Source of the DNA: Halochromatium roseum
Lineage (GTDB): Bacteria; Pseudomonadota; Gammaproteobacteria; Chromatiales; Chromatiaceae
Direction: 5' to 3'
DNA: 41,812 bases
Assembly (NCBI RefSeq): GCF_016653315.1
Contig: NZ_NHSH01000081.1
Span: 1-41,812 of the forward strand
Shown one piece after another: positions 26,844 through 33,139 of the stretch (position 1 is the first letter of the stretch; every line of letters begins with the position of its first letter). The notes below the pieces were generated by a model that had not been told where the DNA came from, did not search any database, and saw only the letters and a program-made list of their open reading frames with translations. Both the position numbers and the translations under genes were made by a program.

Positions 26844-27674
26844 ATGTCCTCGTTCTCGTCGTCGCGTCAGCGCCTCGGCGTCTGGATCGAATCGGCGCCG
26901 ATTCAGCGGCTGATCATTGGCCTGATCATCTTCAACGCCATCACCCTCGGCCTGGAGACCTCGGCGACGGTCACCGACGCCATCGGTCCGCTGCTGCGGC
27001 TGGCCGATGGACTGGTGTTGACGGTCTTCGTGCTCGAGATCGCCATCAAGCTGTTCGCCTTTGGCGGGCGCTTCTTCCGCAATCCCTGGTATGTCTTCGA
27101 CTTCATCGTCGTCGGCATCGCCCTGGTGCCGGCCGGTGGGCCGCTGGCGGTGTTGCGCGCGTTGCGCGTGCTGCGGGTATTGCGACTGGTGTCCACAGTG
27201 CCGCAGTTGCGCTTCATCGTCGATGCCTTGCTCAAGGCGATCCCCGGCATCAGCTCGATCGCCGGCTTGATGCTGCTGCTGTTCTACGTCTTCGCGGTGA
27301 TGGCGACCAATCTCTACGGCGAGCGCTTCCCGGAGTGGTTCGGCAGCATCGGTGCATCGATGTATACCCTGTTCCAGATCATGACCATGGAGAGTTGGTC
27401 GATGGGCATTGTGCGCCCGGTGATGGAGGCCTATCCGCTGGCCTGGCTGTTCTTCATCCCGTTCATCCTCATCGCCACCTTCACCATGCTGAATCTATTC
27501 ATCGGCATCATCGTCGACACCATGCAGACCATGCACGAGGCCGAGCATCTGCATGAGCGAGAAGCATTCGAGGTCAGCATGCACGCCGATACCGACCGGG
27601 TGCTGGAGGAACTCTCGGCGCTACGGCGGGAGCTGGCGGACTTGCGGGCGAATCTGCCGTCAGGCGCGCAATGA
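26844..27674 (+). CDS. Voltage-gated sodium channel of the NaChBac/BacNaV type
   Basis: A 276-residue one-domain channel subunit that would form a homotetramer. S4 shows the gating arginines at every third position (Arg105, 108, 111, 114), with counter-charges Glu65 in S2 and Asp86 in S3. The pore helix and filter read FQIMTMESWSMGIVRPVME, very close to the TLESWSM filter of known bacterial Na+ channels; Glu183 is the field-strength-site acid. S6 (FIPFILIATFTMLNLFIGIIV) leads into a C-terminal coiled coil (about 250-270) for tetramer assembly. Divergent from the KfrA-like gene. Confidence 0.94.
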   Translation: MSSFSSSRQRLGVWIESAPIQRLIIGLIIFNAITLGLETSATVTDAIGPLLRLADGLVLTVFVLEIAIKLFAFGGRFFRNPWYVFDFIVVGIALVPAGGPLAVLRALRVLRVLRLVSTVPQLRFIVDALLKAIPGISSIAGLMLLLFYVFAVMATNLYGERFPEWFGSIGASMYTLFQIMTMESWSMGIVRPVMEAYPLAWLFFIPFILIATFTMLNLFIGIIVDTMQTMHEAEHLHEREAFEVSMHADTDRVLEELSALRRELADLRANLPSGAQ

Positions 27675-27701
27675 GCGATGCCTTGATCGCTGCCAATCCA
27701 C

Positions 27702-28481
27702 TTAGTCTGGCAGCGGGCGGACGACGCCAAGGATCGGTCCTAGCGGATGCCGGTGATCATTTCGCCCAAGCCCTTGGGCGTAGAGGCTCGAGACCGAGCC
27801 GTCGAGGTAGAGCGCATTGTCGCAGCCGAGCCCGTCGCGGAAGAAACGGGCGAAATCGTAGAATCGTACCCGTTGTTCAGAGAGTGCGAACACCACCTGC
27901 CCCGTGTCCGTGATGCCCACGCCATTGCGGATTTTCAGACTGTCGCTGCGGGGCAAAAAGCGCGGGTGAAGCTGGCCATCGATGACCAGCATCGGACCGG
28001 ACTGGGTCGCGAAGTCAGCCGGAAAGCGGGACTGGAGATAGGCCTTGGTCTCGCGGACCACGGCCTGTCGGTCACCGACGGCAAACACCCCGTTCGGGAG
28101 CAGGTGGAAATTGCCGAAGCCGGTGTTGGTGTTGGCCGCCTTGAGCTGTACCCCGTTCTCGACAGCAAGGCCCACCGGCGCGAGCGCATGGTCATACATG
28201 CCTCCATTCACCGCGAACACGAGCATGAGCCGCTCTGTGCGCAGCTGTGCCACCAACCGATCGAAGCCGCCATAAGGCACGCCGTGCGGGTCCTGGTTGA
28301 AGAGCATAATCCGATCCCTGGCTGGATCGGCATAGCAGACGCTATAGTTCACGGCTTCCCAGGTCACCGAGCGGCAGTCGGTTGCAAGCGGCGCGGCCCT
28401 GCCCGATCCAGCTGTGGCGAGCAGCAGGATCAAGCCGGCCATGATGCGCCAACCCGGTCTCAGGCGCTCAGCGATACGCAT
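27702..28481 (-). CDS. Phosphodiester glycosidase-family secreted protein
   Basis: About 259 residues. Start chosen at the ATG at 28481, which gives a signal peptide (GLILLLATAGSGRAAP); the frame is open to 28589. The mature part has NAGPA/DUF2233 signatures: FAVNGGMYD near 100, NFHLLPNGVFAV, SGPMLVIDGQLHPRF, NGVGITDTGQVVFALS and LYLDGSVSSLYAQG. Family members cleave sugar-phosphodiester bonds in mammals; bacterial substrates are mostly unknown. It converges on the sodium channel gene with a 27-bp gap. Confidence 0.85.
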   Translation of the reverse strand: MRIAERLRPGWRIMAGLILLLATAGSGRAAPLATDCRSVTWEAVNYSVCYADPARDRIMLFNQDPHGVPYGGFDRLVAQLRTERLMLVFAVNGGMYDHALAPVGLAVENGVQLKAANTNTGFGNFHLLPNGVFAVGDRQAVVRETKAYLQSRFPADFATQSGPMLVIDGQLHPRFLPRSDSLKIRNGVGITDTGQVVFALSEQRVRFYDFARFFRDGLGCDNALYLDGSVSSLYAQGLGRNDHRHPLGPILGVVRPLPD

Positions 28482-28631
28482 GGTTGGACTGCTCAACACC
28501 CAAGGCAGCGCGTCTGTACCAGTCCGATGCCTCAGCGGTGACCCCCAGCCCGAGCAGCATTGCGCAAGCGAACGGGGGTAAACGCCCATAACCTCTTCTC
28601 GTACCCAGCGGTCGTTTTCATCTGTGGTTCC

Positions 28632-29417
28632 TCAAGCTGGCGTCGCCGGCTTCGCCTTCTTCTCGAACACCTGCAGGTTCGGCTCCTGCAGGATGATCGC
28701 TGGCCCTTTGTCCGTCGGCACCTGGGCGCCGAGCTTGCCACTCAGTGCCGCGACCCACTGCGGCCAGTCCGTGTTGGCCTTGGTCAGCTTCTTCCATGCC
28801 TTCGGGCGCAGCGTGGCGACCACCAGCGCGTTGTCGGTCTGGATGCCGATCTTCATGCCGTCCTTGATCTGTACCGCCTTGGGCAGTTGGTTGAACTTCA
28901 GGGTGAGTTCGAGGCGACCGGGCACGATGGCGTCCTCCGTCAGTGGGGCATCTTTGGGGAGTTTGGGGGCAGGCGGAGTCGGTGGCTTTGACGACGGCGA
29001 CTTGGGCGGTTTGATCTCACCGCGCAGCTGTGCTGCGGCTCGCTCCGACTCGCGCGTGTTGACCTCACCGGCGGCTGTTCCGTCGAGGTCGATGCGGGGC
29101 ATCCCCTCGCGCATCGTTTCCAGATAGGCTGGCTGACTGCAGTAGTGGGTCAGCGCTTGCTTGAGCATGCGGCTCAGCACCCATTTGGCGGTTTCCCGTT
29201 GGCTCTTGGTTGTGCCTTCTACCGGGATCAGCTCAGTGGCGAGTCGCTTGAGCATGTCCTTATGGACCTTGAGCTTGAGCGGCCGCGGTTGGGCTAAGTC
29301 GAAGCACGCTGGAAAGTGTTTGAGCAGGTCCAGAGGCTCGAGACCTTCAGGCAGTGCTCGAGGCGTTGTTGGGGTCGCCTGCTCAGGCTCGGGTGTGGTT
29401 GATTCAGGGTCGGTCAT
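28632..29417 (-). CDS. ProQ/FinO-family RNA-binding protein
   Basis: 261 residues. The ProQ/FinO domain spans about 22-110 (LDLLKHFPACFDLAQPRPLKLKV, then VLSRMLKQALTHYCSQPAYL), the surface that binds structured RNAs. A Pro/Lys/Ser-rich linker (about 135-160) follows. A C-terminal domain with RLELTLKFNQLPKAVQIKDG and ATLRPKAWKKLTKA resembles neither Hfq nor the E. coli ProQ Tudor-like tail in an obvious way. Its start codon overlaps the end of the broken vapC frame by 14 bp. Confidence 0.82.
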   Translation of the reverse strand: MTDPESTTPEPEQATPTTPRALPEGLEPLDLLKHFPACFDLAQPRPLKLKVHKDMLKRLATELIPVEGTTKSQRETAKWVLSRMLKQALTHYCSQPAYLETMREGMPRIDLDGTAAGEVNTRESERAAAQLRGEIKPPKSPSSKPPTPPAPKLPKDAPLTEDAIVPGRLELTLKFNQLPKAVQIKDGMKIGIQTDNALVVATLRPKAWKKLTKANTDWPQWVAALSGKLGAQVPTDKGPAIILQEPNLQVFEKKAKPATPA

Positions 29418-29658
29418 GGCGGAAACAGAACATGGATACTGCCGAGCTCAGACTGGAGCGCTGTCGCTCCAGGGCGCTCGTCGGCTTGGGGCAGGTTAGC
29501 AAGACCCATTCGAGCTCGAGCGTCACCGTGAGCGGGACGAACAGACTCGGACTGTCCATCAGGATGCGCCGGGCGATGGGACGCTGTTTGGCCGCTTCAG
29601 GATCGCCAGGATCATCCACGTAAAAGCGCGCCAGGATGTTGGTATCAAGGGCTATCAT
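29404..29658 (-). pseudogene. Truncated VapC-type PIN toxin
   Basis: The first 55 residues are a typical PIN start (MIALDTNILARFYVDD with the first catalytic Asp5, then FVPLTVTLELEWVLL with the second acidic residue). After that the sequence changes to an unrelated Ser/Arg-rich tail and stops at 84 residues, against about 130-140 for VapC. The two later acidic residues of the active site are missing, so RNase activity is not expected. The ATG overlaps the vapB stop by four bases, as in intact vapBC pairs. Confidence 0.8.
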
Positions 29659-29918
29659 TCCGCAGCCTGTTGCGCTTGTTCGCGCATCGCATTGGCGACA
29701 TCGAAATCCGCTAACCGCCGCTCGCCGGGCCGTTCGCACAGCAGGAGTCCGTAGCCATCCTCGGTCCGCGATCGGGGGATCGATCTCAGTGGCCGGACCC
29801 GAATGCTATCGCCTTCCAGCTCGAAATCGAGCTTGCTGCCTGGCTCGAGACCAAGCCGCCGGCGAATGGCGGCGGGTATGACGACTTGGCCCTTGTCGGA
29901 TATCGTCACAGTTGACAT
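29655..29918 (-). CDS. AbrB-type antitoxin of a VapBC locus
   Basis: 87 residues. The SpoVT/AbrB swapped-hairpin DNA-binding domain reads VTISDKGQVVIPAAIRRRLGLEPGSKLDFEL (5-34). The C-terminal half (RSRTEDGYGLL, FDVANAMREQA) would wrap the toxin. GGAG six bases before the ATG supports this start. It is intact whereas its toxin partner is truncated. It probably represses its own promoter. Confidence 0.9.
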   Translation of the reverse strand: MSTVTISDKGQVVIPAAIRRRLGLEPGSKLDFELEGDSIRVRPLRSIPRSRTEDGYGLLLCERPGERRLADFDVANAMREQAQQAAE

Positions 29919-29931
29919 CGCCGCTCCAGAT

Positions 29932-29946
29932 TCTTACTCGGTAAGA
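29932..29946 (-). promoter_or_regulatory. Palindromic operator candidate of vapB
   Basis: TCTTAC-TCG-GTAAGA is a perfect six-base inverted repeat with a three-base spacer, 14 bp upstream of the vapB start. A -10-like TAGAAT on the minus strand lies at 29957-29962. The position fits AbrB-type autorepression, which is inferred from other VapBC systems. Confidence 0.55.
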
Positions 29947-30101
29947 CAAGGACTGTATTCTAGCAAGCACTCGCATGGCCCGCTGCAGGCGATGCCTATT
30001 CCTGATCCACGTCGTCAGCCGCCAACCCAATACCCACCAGCTCGGCGAATCACTTTAGGGCATAGCCGTCACCGGACGTTGTCTTTTCCTGCTGGTCCTC
30101 A

Positions 30102-30521
30102 CTAGCGCTCGATCTGGATCAGACGCTCCATCTCAGCGATCTGTATTCGGCGCCCGTCGAGGGTGACAAAGCTACGTTGCGAGATATCACTGCGTTGCGC
30201 CTCATAATGCTCAACCTGGCCGCTGTAGACATTCACCACCTGCAGCTGAACGATCTCGCGCGCATGCTGCCAATCTTGAAACAGATAGAGTGCCGTGCCA
30301 ACCAACATCAGGATCACCACCCCATAGGCGGCGAGCTTGACGGCACCTCGCGGCATCAGCGGCCCCAAGGCCGCTGAGCGCTGGGGAGATCGAGCACCCG
30401 GCTCAGCGCCGGACTCGACCCCCAGGCGCGGGCGCTCATCGTCATCAGCCCGCCAGCGGTTGCGGACGACTAGCCAGGCCACCAGAATGACGGTGGCGGT
30501 GAATAGGAGCTTGGTAAACAT
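30102..30521 (-). CDS. Two-helix membrane protein of unknown function
   Basis: 139 residues: an N-terminal helix (LLFTATVILVAWLVV, 5-19), a charged cytoplasmic loop, a second helix (LAAYGVVILMLVGTALYLF, about 63-81) and a C-terminal soluble part (VQLQVVNVYSGQVEHYEAQRSD then SFVTLDGRRIQIAEMERLIQIE). The tail looks like a small beta-rich domain. I do not recognise the family. It is divergent from the ankyrin lipoprotein gene. Confidence 0.7.
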   Translation of the reverse strand: MFTKLLFTATVILVAWLVVRNRWRADDDERPRLGVESGAEPGARSPQRSAALGPLMPRGAVKLAAYGVVILMLVGTALYLFQDWQHAREIVQLQVVNVYSGQVEHYEAQRSDISQRSFVTLDGRRIQIAEMERLIQIER

Positions 30522-30663
30522 GGTCCGATTACGCTATCACGAGCACCAACGGAGCGTCATGCTAAAGCTGAGTCAGCGAACAACAACGCCTTGTCCGATC
30601 TCGGAGTCGCGGCTTAACATCCGCTGTTCGCTCGTTCCAGCTGAGTCCGCCATCCATCATCCT

Positions 30664-31320
30664 ATGTCGTTGCCTCGGTCGTTGCTTCGCGCCTTGGTCA
30701 TCGCGCTCGCCCTCATCGGCCTTTTGACGGGGTGCGACGAGCCGCCACAGCCGACGGTCAATCTGTACCGAGCAGTGCATTCCGGTGACCTAGATCAGAT
30801 CAAGCGGCATCTGTTCTGGAAGACAGACATCAATCAGCCCGGTCCCGATGGCGATTATCCCCTGCATGTCGCTGTCAGCCAGGGTCGTGTCGTCATCGCG
30901 CGCGAGTTACTCAGCCATGGTGCACGCATCGATGCCCGCGATGCGCTCGGCCGCACGCCGCTGCATGTCGCACTAGCCAACGGCAAGATCCAGGCAGCAC
31001 AGTTGCTGTTGGAACGGGGTGCTGACGATGACCTGCAGGCCTTGCTGCTGGACCTGGCCAACGCGCAGGCCCTCGACCGCGATAGCATCGAGCTGCTCTC
31101 GGCCCGTGGCGTCAATCTCAATGCCGCCAACTCCAAAGGCCAGACACCGCTGCATCTTGCCGTCGCTGCTGCTAATCTGAAGCTCGCCAAGCAGCTGATC
31201 AGCGCGGGCGCCAAGGTTAATCTGACCGACAGTAGCGGCAAAACCGCCCTCGACATCGCCGAGGAGCAAGGCGAGCCGACCCTGGTCACCCTGCTCGAAC
31301 AGTATGGGGCTGAGCGCTGA
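30664..31320 (+). CDS. Ankyrin-repeat lipoprotein
   Basis: 218 residues. The ATG at 30664 gives a lipoprotein signal with lipobox LLTGC (about 19-23), so the protein is probably an acylated periplasmic or outer-membrane protein. Five or so ankyrin units follow, recognisable by DGDYPLHVAVSQGRVVIARELLSHGA, LGRTPLHVALANGKIQAAQLLLERGA and KGQTPLHLAVAAANLKLAKQLISAGA, with a degenerate unit between the second and third. Partner unknown; ankyrin repeats bind proteins. The open frame extends upstream to 30337 but that part is not coding. Confidence 0.85.
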   Translation: MSLPRSLLRALVIALALIGLLTGCDEPPQPTVNLYRAVHSGDLDQIKRHLFWKTDINQPGPDGDYPLHVAVSQGRVVIARELLSHGARIDARDALGRTPLHVALANGKIQAAQLLLERGADDDLQALLLDLANAQALDRDSIELLSARGVNLNAANSKGQTPLHLAVAAANLKLAKQLISAGAKVNLTDSSGKTALDIAEEQGEPTLVTLLEQYGAER

Positions 31321-31534
31321 TGCTGAGATGCCAACCTATCTCAAGCACAGATTGGAGCAGATGCTGCAGCGCAGCCTGGCGCCAAGCAAAGCGCATCCGC
31401 CATCGCCGCGATGATCGGCGTGATGATCAGCGCCATGATCGACATAGCCATCAACGATCAGGCACAGCAGTGCTGGGATACCCCGTGCACTGACCACACT
31501 CGATAACCAGAGAACCAACGACAAGGAGCCCAGC

Positions 31535-31846
31535 ATGGCCGAAAAGGTGGAAGATCTGACCGTGACCTACACCGAGGGAGACCTTGAGACGGTCAAGGAG
31601 CTTGATAAGGTCATCCTGTCCAAGGGCAGTTGGGCCACTGTGCTCTTTCGCTACCAAGACTGGGATCGGGCCAAGGAGGTCTACGGACCCGAACGTTACA
31701 CCATCCGGCGCTACCAGAAGCGCGGTGGCGAGTACCGGCAGCAGTCAAAGTTCAACATCTCCAGCCGAGCCCAGGCGCAAGCACTGGTCGACGCGCTGCA
31801 GGGCTGGCTGACGAGCCCAGCTGAGTCTGATGGCGAACCGCGCTGA
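31535..31846 (+). CDS. Conserved small protein, possibly PC4-like
   Basis: 103 residues with a perfect AAGGAG site seven bases before the ATG, good evidence for translation. The charged middle (WATVLFRYQDWD, YGPERYTIRRYQKRGGEYR) is predicted beta-rich and is followed by SKFNISSRAQAQALVDALQGWL, a helix. This strand-strand-helix plan recalls PC4/YdbC single-stranded-DNA-binding proteins, but the resemblance is by eye and weak. No operon partner is obvious; the SDR gene begins 96 bp downstream. Confidence 0.75.
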   Translation: MAEKVEDLTVTYTEGDLETVKELDKVILSKGSWATVLFRYQDWDRAKEVYGPERYTIRRYQKRGGEYRQQSKFNISSRAQAQALVDALQGWLTSPAESDGEPR

Positions 31847-31900
31847 GACGCGGTTGATCCACTCCGCCTCAGGCGCATAGCGCAGCACCACCCCGGACAA

Positions 31901-31918
31901 TGAATCGCGTGAGATTCA
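31901..31918 (+). promoter_or_regulatory. Inverted repeat upstream of the SDR gene
   Basis: TGAATC-GCGTGA-GATTCA has perfect six-base arms and lies 24 bp before the start codon, where an operator or a small 5' hairpin could sit. An overlapping dyad CGTGA-GAT-TCACG shares the same bases. Function is unknown. Confidence 0.35.
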
Positions 31919-31942
31919 CGTTAAACCGAAAAGGCTCCTTGA

Positions 31943-32686
31943 ATGATCGATCTCTCCAATAAGGTCGCCCTGATCACCGGCGCCAGCCGCGGCCTCGGCG
32001 CCGGCCTTGCCGAACGTTTCCTCGAGCACGGCCTGCGGGTCGCGGTCTGCGCCCGAAGCCAGCCCAAGCTCGAAGGTGCCCCCGACAAGATCCTCAGCGT
32101 CGCTGCCGATGTCACCGACGCAGCGGCCATGCAACAGCTCTGTGATACGGCCGTCGCGCGCTTTGGTCACATTCATCTCTGGATCAACAATGCTGGGCTG
32201 CTAGCGCCCATCGGCCCACTGCGTGATAACGACCCTGCTGAATTCGCCCGCCATATCCAGGTCAACGTGGTCGGCGTGTTCAATGGCAGCCGCGCCTTCA
32301 TTCGCCATCTGCGCCAGCGCGGCGGCGATGGGGTGCTGCTGAACATCAGCTCAGGTGCTGCACGCAATGCCTATGCTGGCTGGTCCGCCTACTGCGCCGG
32401 CAAGGCGGCCGTGGATCGGATGAGCGAGTCGATCGCGCTCGAAGAGGCCGACAGTGGACTGCGCGTACACGCGGTGGCGCCCGGCATTATCGACACCGAC
32501 ATGCAGGCAATGATCCGCAACTGCTCGCCGGAGCAGTTTCCTCGCGTGCAAAAATTCCTCGACCTCAAAGCCAACGAGGGCTTTAGCTCACCCGCCTTCA
32601 TCGCTGATCGGCTGCTGGATCTCGCTTTTGATCCCCGCGCAGCCAAAGAGGCCGTCGCCATCAGCCTGCCGCTTGAGAAGGCTTAA
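31943..32686 (+). CDS. Short-chain dehydrogenase/reductase
   Basis: A 247-residue classical SDR, an NAD(P)-dependent oxidoreductase. It has the cofactor loop GASRGLGAG (14-22), the stabilising NNAG, the active-site Ser in NISSGAA, and YCAGK holding the catalytic Tyr and Lys. The region after the active site (PGIIDTDMQAMIRNC, SPEQFPRVQKF) resembles the sepiapterin/benzil-reductase-like group. The Arg after the first loop Ser suggests NADPH preference. Substrate unknown. Confidence 0.9.
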   Translation: MIDLSNKVALITGASRGLGAGLAERFLEHGLRVAVCARSQPKLEGAPDKILSVAADVTDAAAMQQLCDTAVARFGHIHLWINNAGLLAPIGPLRDNDPAEFARHIQVNVVGVFNGSRAFIRHLRQRGGDGVLLNISSGAARNAYAGWSAYCAGKAAVDRMSESIALEEADSGLRVHAVAPGIIDTDMQAMIRNCSPEQFPRVQKFLDLKANEGFSSPAFIADRLLDLAFDPRAAKEAVAISLPLEKA

Positions 32687-32731
32687 TCAGCGGTGGGCGA
32701 TGCTAAACACCCTGATGACAGAGACTCGAGG

Positions 32732-32947
32732 ATGACGACGATGTTGATCTGGTCACGCTTCTCGAATTTTTTCCGGCCGCTAGCGCTCGTGATACTGCTC
32801 TTTGCAGCCCTGTTTTTCATCTACTTTGCACTCTCACCGAGCATCGAGCTGCTACCCGGAGGGATGGATCTGCTTGTCGGACTCCTGTTTGCTCTCTTCA
32901 TCCTCATCTTGCTCATCAGCCTCAGCAGTCAACACCGGCGGCGCTGA
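32732..32947 (+). CDS. Small two-helix membrane protein
   Basis: About 71 residues: two hydrophobic helices (LALVILLFAALFFIYFAL and MDLLVGLLFALFILILLIS) with a short polar turn and a basic tail (QHRRR). Start placed at the ATG at 32732 with GAGG just upstream; the frame is open from 32693. It follows the SDR gene by 45 bp and may be co-transcribed. No family recognised. Confidence 0.6.
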   Translation: MTTMLIWSRFSNFFRPLALVILLFAALFFIYFALSPSIELLPGGMDLLVGLLFALFILILLISLSSQHRRR

Positions 32948-33043
32948 GTCCCCAGAAACGCGCATAAGCCAGACCAGATCAGGCAAGGCGCAAGGCCAGG
33001 CCAGGCAACAAGGTCAAGCAGCGGACATAAAAGCAGCGGACAT

Positions 33044-33079
33044 AAAAAAGGGCCCGCCGAATCGCTTCAGCCGAGCCCT
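33044..33079 (-). terminator. Intrinsic terminator of ppdK
   Basis: Read on the minus strand, AGGGC pairs with GCCCT and an inner GCTGAA pairs with TTCGGC, followed at once by six Ts (33044-33049). The stem starts about 60 bp past the ppdK stop. The signal is one-directional: no T-tract follows on the plus strand. Confidence 0.88.
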
Positions 33080-33139
33080 CAAGGCGTGACGATCGGCCGG
33101 CACAAGCCCGGCCCGACCACCGCCTTGAGCAGGAAACGA

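Noticed and set aside
31321-31534. Short open frame with repeated Met-Ile codons between the ankyrin lipoprotein and the 103-residue gene
   Set aside because: No credible start or ribosome-binding site and no protein-like pattern; treated as intergenic.
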